Assembly (NCBI GenBank): GCA_040357565.1
Contig: JBDODJ010000066.1
Source: Cercozoa sp. M6MM
Taxonomy: Eukaryota > Endomyxa: Ascetosporea
Reading direction: 5' to 3' (one strand)
DNA length: 60,799 nt
The notes below the pieces were generated by a model that had not been told where the DNA came from, made no database searches, and was given only the letters and a program-made list of their open reading frames with translations. This document shows, piece after piece, positions 1 to 29,629 of this stretch (within the stretch, counting starts at the first letter, position 1; each line of letters starts with the position of its first letter). The translations under genes and the position numbers were made by a program.

Positions 1-52
<52 letters not shown>
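1..52. repeat. (AC)n microsatellite at the window edge
   Basis: This is a pure AC dinucleotide tract. It lies just past the last visible exon of the ankyrin-repeat gene, so it is probably intronic. It reads (GT)n on that gene's coding strand, like most tracts in this window. Confidence 0.95.
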
Positions 53-89
53 TTGTAGCCTGAGTGTACTATGCCAGTAATATACTCAC

Positions 90-1283
90 CGGAACGTGCG
101 TCGGGAAGAACGTGCCCGTCAAGCCGTACGACAGCGATGCGCTGTGCAGCAGCACTCTCAGCGACAGTCGACTCGGCACACACTTCGACAGTTCGATCAC
201 CTTGTGAACGGTCTGCACTCGCATAGCAGCAGTAGGCCTACCAATGACTGAGTGACTGAGTGTAGTGGTACCCGGGTCGACATGCCGACGCAGAAGAGGA
301 GCCATGCCGTCACGTTGAGATGGCCGTACAGAACGGCAGCGTGCAACAGTGTTGTCTACAACGACACACATGCACGCATGCACATAAGCATGCACAACTC
401 GTGCACACAGTGTACCCCACTAATGCCTCGTGTTCGTCGCAGGTAGGAACGACGCTCTTGTCTGCAAACAAGCATGCCGTATTGTGACATTCAAATAAGC
501 ACATGTGTGAACACATGTGTAAGTGTGCGCGATACGGTGGCAGCATCTTTTGCGCGTGCATCAGCATCAGCAAGTGACCCTACAGGCAGCAGATAAGGTA
601 CCAAGTTCAAACACACACAGGGACACTGAATCATAGGGGCACTCAAGAGGCTGCATATACCTTGAGGGCCATGTAGAAGAAGGCGTCGTACTTGCGGTCA
701 CCGCAGCGCTGCTGCAGCAGTTTGACGCGCTGCTCGCCGTCGCTACCGCACAGACAGTGGAGAAGAGCAACGCTCGCGTCCGTGTCCTACGAAGAGATAC
801 AGGCACGCACAGATGCAGAGATACAGATGCCCAGACACAAGAGGCACACAGATACAGAGACATAGACAAGTGTGAACCCACCTGAGCGGACAGAATGAAC
901 TTTGCCAGCAGCGGCAACGCTTCCACTTGACTCTGTCCGTCACTGCAGTGAAGGTGCACATCGCCGTCTCCGTCCTACAGGTAGGTACGGGTAGGCACAA
1001 AGGTGACCGTAGCAGACAGCAACGTGTACAATAGAAGGCAGGCACTGGAACAGATCGCATCTTGAGGTGTGCAGCAACTCCGCCATTTGTACTAAAACAT
1101 GACAGGGCACTTAAATGAGAATGCGGCGTCAGCAGAGGGACTGTGATACCTGTCAGAGCACCTCGGACTGCGAGTGTATGCGCATCGAGCAACAGCTGGG
1201 CTCGCTGTACCAACACACTTAGCACGCACGTTGCTGTCAACTATTTCAGGAAATACCTCGGTGCGCGAACTCCTTCGAGGCAT
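90..1283 (-). CDS. Ankyrin-repeat-containing protein, 5' part
   Basis: Nine exons were rebuilt on the minus strand: 1257-1283, 1150-1204, 1030-1091, 882-974, 661-786, 536-579, 416-461, 272-355 and 90-237. All phases agree and no stop occurs in the joined frame. Translation begins MPRRSSRTERAQLL. The exon 272-355 encodes LLHAAVLYGHLNVTAWLL, a clear ankyrin-type helix pair; other exons carry weaker helical repeats such as KLLQQRCGDRKYDAFFYMAL. The reading frame is still open at 90 and the gene runs off the left edge, so the C-terminus is missing. The partner and role are unknown, because ankyrin repeats only indicate protein-protein binding. The start was chosen as the first ATG giving a coherent frame. 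Confidence 0.7.
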
Positions 1284-1702
1284 TTCTGCTCAAGCACAAC
1301 AACGATAACGAAAAAAACTGCACAACTAAACAACGACAAAAGAAATGGTGGGGCGGTTTAAGACAGATTCACTTGATGCTCGTTAGCACGAGGACACACC
1401 GCTGGGCCGCCGCGATCGAGGGAGTTCTATACACCGATAGGCCAATTGGCTGAGGTGATCTGATCAATTTAAATTATCCTCACTCTACAGTAGATTTTTT
1501 GCAGCCCGATCGCACAGCCGGGTGGAATCTACCGCATTGCGTTTTCTTCATTATTAGTTCATGGTTTGCTACGGTCACAACGCAGCACTTGACTATGCTA
1601 CTTGGCCAACTGACCAATGAACCCGATCATGTCGCTTGATTTTAAAAAATAATACTAATACGACATCTTACGCAATCAAACCACGTTCATGTTACATGAG
1701 CT
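1284..1702. other. Intergenic stretch without a recognisable gene
   Basis: This is the upstream region of the ankyrin-repeat gene. It is richer in A+T than the flanking genes. I see no coherent coding frame and no clear promoter motif. The dispersed repeat begins at its right end. Confidence 0.5.
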
Positions 1703-2165
1703 ACTATACTGTATCCACGCGGCAGCAACCCTAAAAACGTTTAAAAATCCTCTAAAAGAGGTGTCGTGTGTTCGCTGGAAAGCCTTGAGCAAGCTTTTGC
1801 TGCTGAACTCAAAGAAGGGCTCTCTCTCGCCGAGGCCCTTCTTTCTGCGTTTGTCTACTTCACGCGAACTTAAGTACTTCTGAACTCCCGCTCCTCAGGA
1901 CGACGCCTTTCCGTCTTAACAACCTTTTTTCTGGACTGCCCTTTCTACAGATACAACTTACAATCTGACGGGTTGACTGACTTTCCCCGTTCCGTCCGCC
2001 TTCAGTGCTTTGCCGCCCAACTGAACCGTTGGGGTATTTTACTCTCTCAAACTAACACTTGGGCATTCTCCCTCCAAGAATATACTTTCTTTCGTTCTTT
2101 AGTTTTTGTCTCGTATCACTGGCGTGACAAAGTACCCTCAATATACCAAGGCCGATCCCTATCTG
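1703..2165 (+). repeat. Dispersed repeat, copy A, unknown family
   Basis: This stretch matches the reverse complement of roughly 43930-44150. Shared blocks include ACTGTATCC-CGCGG near 1706, then CTTGAGCAAGC followed by GAACTCAAAGAAGGGCTCTC near 1783-1825, and AGTACCCTCAAT-TACCAA near 2131-2150. Copy A has about 240 bp of pyrimidine-rich sequence (about 1860-2095) that copy B lacks. A perfect 10-bp hairpin, AAAGAAGGGC / GCCCTTCTTT with a 14-nt loop, lies at 1811-1844. No long coding frame or terminal repeat was found, so the class cannot be named. Confidence 0.7.
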
Positions 2166-2292
2166 AGAGGGCTGCGGTAACATTTAGTAGCGTAGTTATT
2201 ACGTCATAGCGTTTCTCAACCAGTCAAGTTGTCATCTGACTACTCGTCAGCGCGGACGATCAAATCATGCCGTAACATAGTTAGTTCAGAAA

Positions 2293-3544
2293 TTATTCAA
2301 TCTCCGAGTTGAGCACGATGCCGCGGTTGCTCAGCACGAGCTGCTCGACTTGCGAGTAGTCGCCTGCGGCATGCAAGCAATCGTACGGTCAAGAGCACAC
2401 CAAGATCCATGCAGATTGAGTAAACATGGTAAGGGAGCTACCTGGCTCACAAAGAGCCTCGCAGATCCAGCTCTCAGTCCACTCCTCGTCTTCGATCTCG
2501 AGCAGCTCGGTAGCCGCAGTGCGCACGGCCTTGGCGTGCTTTCGCGGAACCGACACTCGCACTCGCAAGCGCGCGCGTTCCAACGGCAAGTCGCCTGCCT
2601 CCTGCAGACAGACACAAACGCATCAAGGTAGAGAATACAAAGCACAGTGAGTGAGTGAGGAAATAAGATGGAGAAGCTACCTGCAGTGCCTTCATCAAGG
2701 CAAGCGCTTGCGCCTTGGCTGGCTTATTCGGCGCGAACGGGAAGTGAATGTCCTAGCTCACACAGAGCGATACACAGAGACAGACATAGAGACATAGAGG
2801 CATGCATACACAGACACAGACACAGACACAGACACAGACACAGACACAGACACAGACACACACACACACACACACACACAACAAGTATAGACACCTCAGC
2901 CGCGGTCTGCACAATTTCAAGAGGAAAGGGCCGGCCCGTGTCGAGATTGACGCTGCGTCGCACCACGATCTGGCACACCTGCGCTCAAGGAGGCACCGAC
3001 CAGTATGGCATGTATATACCTACACCTAAAATTGTAGTGTGCCAGTACCTCCTTGGTGTGAGCAGCTAGTTCGCTCTCTCGCTCGCGCTGGGCGACCTGC
3101 AACTTGCCTTCCTCCAAGATCTGACACATGTAGGCATAGTCAGACAGACAGACAGTCAAGGCAAGCAAGTGTACGATTCTCAAAGCCAGTTCGGGGTCGT
3201 CAAAGCCGAGAGCCTTTTGGATCTTATCTGACGAAGCCTATGAAGTAGACACAAAGCACATAAGATCAGCCCTGGGAGGGCATAGAGCAAGACACGGACT
3301 CCACCATCTTGCCCCGTTTCACGTCCAGGAAAATCGAGTGCGTGTGCACTACTTCGTCGATATCGTCTTCTTTCCCCTTGCGGTAATCCATGACCTTGTT
3401 GGGGTAGCATGCCAACTCTGCAGAGCAAACTCATCCGCAGATGTACAATGCCTGCAGTACAGTTGTACCCAACTTGACGCCATTGCGACGCAACCGAACG
3501 ATCGAAACGTTGACAAACTGTTGTCTCGTACGTGCGTGTTGCAT
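2293..3544 (-). CDS. SBDS: Ribosome maturation protein SBDS
   Basis: SBDS works with the GTPase EFL1 to release eIF6 from nascent 60S ribosomal subunits in the cytoplasm. Eight exons (3469-3544, 3305-3417, 3175-3237, 3049-3120, 2895-2978, 2681-2752, 2442-2601, 2293-2363) join to a 236-residue protein; human SBDS has 250. The N-terminal FYSH domain reads VNVSIVRLRRNGVKLELACY (residues about 11-30). It is followed by VHTHSIFLDVKRGKM, a helical middle with QKALGFDDPELALRI, and DIHFPFAPNKPAKAQALALM. The C-terminal ferredoxin-like domain holds ERARLRVRVSVPRKHAKAV and ends NRGIVLNSEIE. All exon phases close. The intron at 2753-2894 carries CAGACA and CA repeats. The start ATG is the only one in frame with the conserved N-terminus. 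Confidence 0.96.
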
Positions 3545-3957
3545 CACGACAGGCTATCCTAAAACCCAAATAAGTTGCTGAAAAGTCTACGGAGGCAGAC
3601 AGGAAGACTAAGTTTCTTGGAAACCTGAGTCATTTTTTAATTTTTTGCGCTATATTGTACCGTACAGTTTGTCCAGATAGCCAGTCAAAGCACCGCAATG
3701 CGTGATTTCGTCGGTACGAGTCGCTATAACAGCGCTGAAATGCTGCTTCTGTTTCTTTGCACTGTAATTTTTGTTTATTACTCTGAGTCATTGCACTCAG
3801 TGTATTTTGCGTATATTGCAGACTCTGATTGCACACCTCGTTGAGGCTGCGAAAAATGTCACACTGAGCGAACTCCGAATCGTACACTATCTTTCTGCCT
3901 CCTTGAAGCAAGTGGAACTACAGATTTCGTCGCAATGCGCAGCCTACCCAGGTGGCG
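3545..3957. promoter_or_regulatory. Divergent intergenic region, SBDS / membrane protein
   Basis: These 413 bp separate the two start codons, so they probably hold both promoters and 5' UTRs. No TATA box or repeated element stands out. A minus-strand open frame inside it was considered and rejected. Confidence 0.5.
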
Positions 3958-4956
3958 ATGGCTGGCACCTTCTGGCAAGTACACCTGGGTGACTTTTTCC
4001 CGGACACGTCATATGCCGATCTCGATGTCAGCGAGTTCCTGCCGCATCCCGACACTCCACGTAATTGCTTTAGTCACTTGTGTGTCTCCTTGCGTACTCA
4101 TTTTGCTGTTTGGACAGATCGAAAGCTGCCTGAGTGGCTGCACCTGTCGGAAGACCTTTCCCTCAGTGGGCTGGTTCCGAATGAGACGCTCGAAACGCAC
4201 CATGACTGTAGGCTGGAGTCCTCTTGCTGTCTCTTCTTCTCTTTTTCTGAATTCCACCTGCTGTGTTGATAGTGGACATCAGGCACCGGTGGCGGGACCA
4301 AGACGGGCGTGAGCACTTGACTCTTGTTGCTTCCTTTGCTCTGCTCGTATTCTTTGCTCTATATTTTAAGTGTTTGTTCGACATGGCATGTGCTTGATTC
4401 AGGTGCAAAAGCACTGCTGGGAGTGCAACATCGTGCACAAACTGGTATTGATACAGTAGTGCTGCCCTGGTTTGTCTGGTGTGCCTCTGGTATATCGAGA
4501 CAAAACAGACCGGCACTGAGGGGAAGAGGGTGTCGCTGTTAACAACACTACTGATTGCCGGCGCCTATGGTACCTTGCATGTCAGATTTGCGATTGTTCT
4601 TATCTACATCCATTTGTTACGCAGGCGTGCTAACATGCATCGGCGGCGCATTCTTCGCGTGGTTCATGGCCGCCAGGCGACTGCAGAAGCTGTCGGAAGA
4701 GTACACGGCACTGTACATGTCCAATTGCATTTCCCACGAGTGCTGTGTGTGTTAATCCAGCTCCGAGCGTGTGCGCCAAAGAGAAGCCGAACTCGCCTAT
4801 CTGGACGCACAGGGTCGAATCGGACGGCACAAGCCGAGGGACCGCGACAGCGACTACAGCGACGGCGATGACGACGAGAGCTCCGACGACGACGGCGACA
4901 TCGAGCGACACGGACTGCTGCGCCGGCAACGACGTCGACGCCGCCGGCGTCGCTGA
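3958..4956 (+). CDS. Small membrane protein with Cys motif and basic tail
   Basis: I do not recognise the family. Seven exons (3958-4060, 4118-4207, 4283-4308, 4403-4444, 4509-4569, 4625-4700, 4761-4956) give a 197-residue protein with all phases closed. The N-terminus starts MAGTFWQVHLGDFF and is acidic and aromatic. A short Cys-rich stretch, KHCWECNIVHKLTG, follows at about residues 77-90. A single hydrophobic span then covers LLTTLLIAGAYG plus VLTCIGGAFFAWFM (about 95-120). The remainder is a charged coiled segment, an Asp/Glu/Ser-rich run, and a C-terminus of ten near-continuous arginines. This suggests a single- or two-pass membrane protein with a cytosolic tail. One acceptor (AG at 4281-4282) was chosen purely because it keeps phase. 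Confidence 0.7.
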
Positions 4957-5166
4957 TTCGATTCAGTTGTTAGTTAGTTGGGTTAAGTAGTTCCCCTGCA
5001 CCCACCACAGGAACAAGTGGCTCCAACTAACCCGAGAGTTCAGTTACCGACCTGTACATAAGTCGGATACCGTACGTACTCGACACTACATTCTAGTCAG
5101 CGCACGGCAAGATAGTGTTCCGTTTAGCTGCTCAATCAGATTGCGTCGCGATCACATTCCCGTCAG

Positions 5167-5325
5167 TCATCCACGAACAGACGCCGAGTTGGTGGCGCCA
5201 AGCTGCCACACCTTGGCGCAGAAGCGCACCCAGTCTTTCTCTGTGAGTGCAGCAGACGCCGCCGCCTGCAGTGACGTTGAGACCTTTTGCTGCACGGCAT
5301 ACGGCATCTCCGACACATCAGAGGA

Positions 5326-5357
<32 letters not shown>

Positions 5358-7288
5358 GAGTGGTACGTTGGCATGCAGTTGCGCCTGGTGCAGCAGCAGT
5401 GCACACTCGGCAGCGGTCGTTCTGGCCGGCAGGATCCGCATCGTGCGTCGCAGGTGGAGCCACTCAGGCGCGCCTCCTTCCCGAGGTACAAGGTGTAGGT
5501 GGCACTTCTATACACAAGCACAGATATGCAGTACACAGACAGACAGAAGGGGGTGTACCATTTCCTGCGAGGCAAACTCGCGATTGCCAGAGACGTGAGA
5601 CGTCAGCAGCGGAGTGTCTTGGAGTTCCTCGCCGATCACTTGGCTCATCTGTGAGAACACCGAGGCCGACAGTGTGTCGCCTACAACAGCGTTGGTGACG
5701 ACAAACACCACGGTGGGCGGTACGTCCTCCAGCACGTTTTTGCAGACATCGGCAGGAATGCCGTGCACTGTCTGATCGGCTGCGAAGTGAACATGTCGTG
5801 TTAAGGGACATTTGCGAGTGTCTGTGTGGTGTGTGTGTATGTGTAGTACAGGTATATACATATACCTGGACACTGGTGTTTCGCCACGCGACAGAGCAGA
5901 CAGGTATCGTCGGCGTCCTTGTCTTTGTTCTTGTTCTTGTCCTTGCTGTTGTCGCGGCGACACCTCTGTGTATTCTGCTGCTGCGCCGGCGACAGCGACA
6001 GACGCGACAGGAAACACGTCCGTCTCTCTGTCCTGTAAGCGCACGCACACACACATACACACACATACATATACAAACAAAGGTGACCCTGGGGGGGGGG
6101 GTAGGATGGAGTACCAGGCACGACGCAGCAGTTGGCACAGGTACCGCGTGCGCTGCAGCAGTTGAGGCGCACCTCGCTCGCCGTCGAGTGCCAACACCAG
6201 CATGTGCGACACCTGTTGATATTATATATATATATATAGATGAATAGGTAGATATCTACAAATATATGAGGTACAGACAGCGCGAACTGCAGCAGTCGCG
6301 CCGTTTTTCCAGTCGAGTCGGTGGCAGCACTGCCTCCACTACTAGTACTCTCACTGGCAGGAGAACTCCGACCACTGTCTCCTTGTCTCCTTGTTGCTGC
6401 TTCTGTTGTTGTTGTTGTTACGACAGGCTGTGGCAGGTGACACTGCAGCAGCAACATGCGTGCCCTGGCCGCGTTCTGCAAGTAGGCGTCACAGCCGTAC
6501 CTGCCCAGGAATAAGGGATAAGGGATAAGGGATGAGGGGTAAGGGGAAGGGGCAAGGGGTGAGGGTAACGGGTAAGGGGTAAGGGGTAAGGTAAGGGTGC
6601 AGTAAAGGTACAAAGCACATGGACGTGCTACCTCAAGGTAGAACTGCTCGGCGAGCCTCCGCGACTCTTGTCGATGTCGTCAAGGGCACTGCTGGAGGAC
6701 AGCAAGGCACGTGTCACACGGTCGACGCTGCTGCTTCCGCCGGTCTCGCCAACGGTGTGACCTACCACCGACACGGCTGCAAACTGCGCGTTCTGCGTCA
6801 GCTGCGCATCGACTGCACACGGCTCGATGAGGAAGGGTTAAAAGGGTAGGGGTAGGGGGTGGTTACCATCTGCCAGCGAAAAGATCGACGAGGAATCGAT
6901 CAGCTTGCGCATGCAGGCATCGACACCGCCGCCCGTGGTGGTACCGCTGCTGACCAAGGCGCCGTTCGGCGTCTCCAGCGCCGAAACTGGACGAGTCGCA
7001 ACGTTCACACTGCCTGCATTTCAGCACTACTGGAAAAGACTACGCAGCATACAGTACACAAGATACCCATGCGAGGACCTCGCTTCACTCGCCTCCGAAT
7101 CGAGTCGCTTCTCGCTGCTTTCGAGCCTCTTGTTGCTGCTTGAGACGGTGGCGGAACCTAAACCACACAAGTAACAGCGCACGAAAGATAGACCAGAATG
7201 AGACTGCTACATGCGCGTTGTCATCAGTATCATTCCTCCTGGCGAGAACGACATGTTTCACCGTTCGCCGGCGTTCAATTGGGGGCAT
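5167..7288 (-). CDS. Unrecognised conserved-looking protein
   Basis: I do not recognise this protein. Translation starts MPPIERRRTVKHVVLARR. First exons are 7211-7288 and 7067-7157, and further exons with consistent phase run down to the stop at 5167-5169. The order of parts is: basic N-terminus; a Ser/Thr/Gly-rich section; an alpha-helical block (YLQNAARARMLLLQCH, then LLQFALSVSHMLVLALDG); a Lys/Asp-rich linker; a possible metal knuckle CLLCRVAKHQC; a hydrophobic segment VPPTVVFVVTNAVVGDTL; and a helical C-terminus with WLHLRRTMRILPARTTA. It shares a short divergent promoter with ETFA. Introns contain CA repeats and a G-rich tract. Helical content would fit a scaffold or trafficking subunit, but that is only a guess. 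Confidence 0.62.
5330..5354. repeat. (AC)n microsatellite in intron
   Basis: A short pure CA tract in the last intron of the minus-strand unrecognised gene. It reads (GT)n on the coding strand. Confidence 0.9.
6510..6597. repeat. G-rich telomere-like tandem repeat in intron
   Basis: This is a run of degenerate heptamers such as GGGATAA, GGGGTAA and GGGGCAA. The unit is close to telomeric repeats (TTAGGG and TTTAGGG classes) but not equal to them. It lies in an intron of the minus-strand gene. A shorter related G-rich patch sits at about 6841-6862 in the next intron upstream. Confidence 0.8.
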
Positions 7289-7462
7289 TGTGGTGTGGAC
7301 CCCTGTGAAATGTCTCACACTAACACTGACAGTGCTCCGATACTCTAATCGGAGACCCAGCAAGCGAGTTTTGCTGTTTTTAAATGTAAAACGAACAGTA
7401 CTGTACTATACTATAATACGATAGCACGGGTGTGCGTGTCCGAACGTGTGCTGGTGTAAAGA
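7289..7462. promoter_or_regulatory. Divergent promoter region, unrecognised gene / ETFA
   Basis: Only 174 bp separate the two start codons, so the region must carry both 5' UTRs and control sequences. It contains an AT-rich patch with CTGTACTATACTATAATACG near 7400. No known element could be named. Confidence 0.55.
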
Positions 7463-8510
7463 ATGCTGGGTGCTTCGTTTAACCGCGCTGTGCGAGTTGC
7501 AGGCTCGCGGGTACGTCTCGTCATGCGATTGTTTTTTCTCTTTTGCGCGTTTGTGCGTGTACGCATGTGTATGGTGTGCATAGTGCCTCTCGACGTCTTC
7601 GCCGCGTGTGCTGGTGTGGACAGCTGCGAGCAACAGTGAGTCCTGCGCAGATGTGCTGTGCTGTGTTGTGACCTTGCTGTGCTGTGTGCGCAGATGTTCC
7701 GGAGAACGGCGCTCTGAACGCTCTTGCCGCTGCCAAGAAGGTACTGTGCTTTGGCGTTCTAATTGACCAACACTCTCGACTCGGCGTTTCTTAGATCGGT
7801 GGCGATGTCACTGTGCTCGTGACGGGCGATGCCTGTGCCGATGCAGCCAAGCAGATCGTACCTAGCATCCTATCTAGCTTCCGACCTAGTTTCCCACCTT
7901 GCTTCCCGAGGTGTCTCACTGTCCTTGGACACATAGGCGTCGGTGCCTGGCGTGTCGCAGGTGCTCGTGGCGCAAGACGCCGCGCTGGCGCAGCAGCTGG
8001 CCGAGAACGTCACGCCTATCATCACGCAGCTCTGTGTATCTCCTTACTTTGGGCTTACCTACCCTTTTCCTTAACCTGTCGCATGTCTGTATATGTCTGC
8101 TTTGTCGTTTCGCAGGAGAAGAATGACTACACGCACGTCCTGGCCGCCGCCACGACCACTGTAGCCACTCACTCTTTCTCTCCCCTTCTTGGTCCCGTGT
8201 GACACGACCTATGTGGCATTGTGTGACACCTGCAGGGCAAGAATGTCGCTCCGCGTGTTGCTGCCGCCCTCAAGAGTAGATCTGAATAGCTTCCCGCCGT
8301 ATTGATCTATGGGTCACACTGCAGGTGCCTACCTGGCCGATGTCAGCGGCGTCGAGTCGCCCGACACCTTCCAGCGTCCTGTATTTATCGATACCTATAC
8401 CGATACATTTATAGGCGTGCTGATGGTTTTCTAGGTGTACGCCGGCAACGCAGTGTCCACCGTGCAGGTGAAGAGCAAGGTACCCTCGTCTGTCGTGTGA
8501 AAGACCCCTG

Positions 8511-8559
<49 letters not shown>

Positions 8560-9364
8560 CAACACAGGTGGCCACGATGACCGTGCGTGCTGCTTCCTTC
8601 GACGCCGGTAGTTTCCTGTTTTCTGTTGCCTCCTTTCGCCTACCGACCCCGTTCTGTTTCTGTTCTGGCAGAAGAGCACGGTGACAACGCCGCTGCTGTT
8701 GAGGACGCTGGTGTTGAAGTTGTGGCCTCCGACAAAGTACCTCACTGGCACCTTTACCTTCTGTACATGTAGCTGTACCCGCGTGTTTGTGGCACAGGTC
8801 AAGTTCGTCTCGGAGGAGCGCACTGTGTCAGAGCGACCGCCGCTCGCTTCCGCCGACCGTGTCGTCAGTGGCGGTAGCCTACCATCCACCTACCCACACA
8901 CCCTCCTATTCTCCTACCCCACCGCCTACTCCCCACTACCTCTACCCACCCTCCCGGCAGGTCGTGGTCTCAAGAGCGGCGAGAATTTCGAGCAGGTGAT
9001 CTACCCGCTTGCCGACGCGCTCGGCGCCGGCGTCGGTGCCTCACGCGCCGCTGTCGATGCCGGATACGTGCCAAACGACATGCAGGTCGGCCAGACCGGC
9101 CAGGTGGTGGCGCCGTCGCTCTACGTGGCTGTTGGCATCAGCGGAGCCATCCAGCACCTCGCGGGTACTGCTGTTACCTGTGCGCCCTGTCGTGTACATA
9201 TAGGTTCCCACTCTCTTATATGTGCAGGTATGAAGGACAGCAAGACCATTGTCGCCATCAACAAGGACCCGGAGGCGCCGATCTTCCAGGTCGCCGACTA
9301 CGGCCTCGTGGCCGACCTGTTCGACGCCGTGCCCGAGCTCACCGAGAAACTCCAGACGGAGTAA
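7463..9364 (+). CDS. ETFA: Electron transfer flavoprotein subunit alpha, mitochondrial
   Basis: ETF alpha pairs with ETF beta in the mitochondrial matrix. It holds FAD and passes electrons from acyl-CoA dehydrogenases to ETF-ubiquinone oxidoreductase. Fourteen exons join without phase conflict to 338 residues (human 333): 7463-7510, 7584-7635, 7694-7740, 7795-7857, 7937-8035, 8116-8160, 8236-8275, 8325-8380, 8435-8479, 8568-8607, 8672-8736, 8798-8873, 8961-9164, 9228-9364. The first exon is Arg-rich ([16 protein letters not shown]), as expected for a mitochondrial presequence. The FAD domain carries [32 protein letters not shown], and the very conserved [13 protein letters not shown] followed by [19 protein letters not shown]. 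The intron before exon 10 contains a CA tract. Confidence 0.97.
8514..8556. repeat. (CA)n microsatellite in ETFA intron
   Basis: A pure CA tract lying directly before the 3' splice site of exon 10. It is one of the few tracts that read AC rather than GT on the coding strand. Confidence 0.95.
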
Positions 9365-9629
9365 GGGCGATGGGTGTAACCGACGCGCGAACTGAATTGC
9401 ATGAAAGACGGCACCGAAGCTCCCGTACTCAATCGCAACGTGTCGTGTCTGGATACGTTACCGCAGACTTTGGGATTGCTTCCGCGCGAATACAGTAGTT
9501 GATGCTGTAACATAGGTATACGTAAGTTGTATTTCAGTTGCATCGCGCGGCGTGCCCGCCAGTTCACTGTCAATTTCAGTTGGTACGATACTTCTCGCCT
9601 CTCGCCTGGCCCGCACGCGCCAGTTTCGT

Positions 9630-10514
9630 TCACACGTCGTCATCAAAGGCAAGCCTTCGTTGCTTCTTCTTTTTGCTGCTTTTGCTCGTTTTGAGTGCTC
9701 GCTTTACGGGCGCTTGCGCTTTCTTCGAAGCACCAATACTGACAAAAACAAAACAATCCACGCAACATTGACACGCAACATTGACACCACTGTTGTCTAA
9801 ACTTACCCAACAATCTTTTGTGCGCTGGGTCGCCATCCGTCGGTTTTTCTCTTAATTATAACACAATCCGTAAAACCTGACAAGGAACACTACAGGCTCT
9901 ATAAACCTTGTTCTCAGAATCTTCTGTTTGCTTCTGTTTCACTTCCTCGATCTTTTCTTCGGTCTCTTGTTTTTGAATCTGCAACACCACAAAACTGGAA
10001 ATTCATGCAGCATGTGAACGCAGAATCAACAACAACGCACCATTGCACGAAGCTGGTCTTGTTCTTCGGTTGAAACACTCGGATCATACACAATTGCCGG
10101 TCCTCTGGAACACGAAAACAAACAAAAATCACGCTCATCGTGCATACGACATGACGAATACGACGTACTCGTCTTGATCGTCACGTGCTTTTCCTGAGAC
10201 GAGCTTTTCTAGCTGGTCTTGCGCTTCATTGCGCTTACGTTGTTGCCGTCGCTTGTCGTCGCGCGACCAAGTCCGTGCCGTACCCAATGCTAAAGAAACA
10301 CTGGCTCAAGGCAGGCAGTAGCCATCCAACATGAAAGAAAGTACCTAGTGGGTTGTCACTCTTTTTTTCCTCTATCCCTGCTTCTTCTTTAAACTTTCGT
10401 AAAAATCTAGGCACATGCGTATCCTTTTCGAGCCTTTCACGGTGCTCATTGAACTACAGAAGTACATGAATACAGCGAACGACAGGTTCAAAAACAGTAT
10501 ACCTGTTTAGGCAT
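9630..10514 (-). CDS. DUF4604 family protein (KIAA1143-like)
   Basis: Seven exons (10503-10514, 10345-10453, 10169-10289, 10041-10104, 9907-9978, 9807-9850, 9630-9738) give 176 residues in closed phase. The first exon is only 12 nt (MPKQ). Family marks are a short N-terminal helix VPRFLRKFKEEAG (KIAA1143 has PAFLARFKERVG), a central GPAIVYDPSVS, a Glu/Lys/Gln helix, and a Lys-rich C-terminus ending RRLAFDDDV. The family is found across eukaryotes and its function is unknown; charge and composition would suit a nuclear protein. It lies 294 bp upstream of the stop of the giant gene, on the same strand. Confidence 0.8.
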
Positions 10515-10807
10515 AGCGGCAGGTATTTCTGGCGCGAATTAAGACAAGCACAGGCCTGGGTCCGTCAGATTAGCCAGGTAGCCGAGGATGTAATCTGAGT
10601 TATTATCTTCGTCTACAGTATGTATCTGATACAGAACTTCAGGCCTTTTCCGGCAGGCTAGCACGCTTAAAACTTATAACCATGTGTTAACACTGGCCTG
10701 CCGCATTTAACGTGCCCTAAAACGAGAAAAAATGTTTATCCTTTGGGCTTTTTGGGAACGGTGGAGTACGTAAAGCGCAATTATTTCCGACAAGTATTTG
10801 TTGCGGC

Positions 10808-29224
<18,417 letters not shown>

Positions 29225-29629
29225 TGGCCGCACTGTGAGGATAGCGCCTCAGCTCCAAGCGCTTACGGTAAACGTGGATGCGGCGCGTCAAAAAGAAGAT
29301 TGCAAGAAAATTTGCAACCTGGAAAGCGCGGAATCGAGGTCCTATACAGAGTGTGCTACGATGTTCCCTGCCGTCAGTGATCTGCAAGTGTACGTACCGT
29401 GACTCTTCAGGGCAGAAGTTTCGTCAAAAAGTCTTTGGCTGTTGGCGACTTCCTTGAGACCAGAGACCAACGGATAGCCAATCTGATTTGTGGTCAGCCT
29501 CAAGAAGTCGCTACAGTAACTTTACAAGTACAATTGTACTTGTGCAGTCTAACTTGAGCGGAAGTCAAGGTGATTAAGTGACGTTTTCTTAGAATCGATA
29601 TAACGAGTGTTTGCTAGATGCTCGTGACT
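29225..29629. other. Intergenic stretch between N6AMT1 and the giant gene
   Basis: About 400 bp between the N6AMT1 stop and the giant-gene start, both on the minus strand. It should hold the N6AMT1 3' end and the giant-gene promoter. No repeat or other coding frame was seen. Confidence 0.5.

Noticed and set aside
3630-3911. Minus-strand frame with two CX9C-like cysteine pairs
   Set aside because: It lacks an ATG, lies in the divergent promoter of two solid genes, and the second half does not keep the twin CX9C spacing. It is probably chance.
5464-6212. Two long overlapping minus-strand frames (224 and 234 codons) as intact single-exon genes
   Set aside because: They read through introns of the spliced gene at 5167-7288; only parts of them are coding exons, in differing frames.
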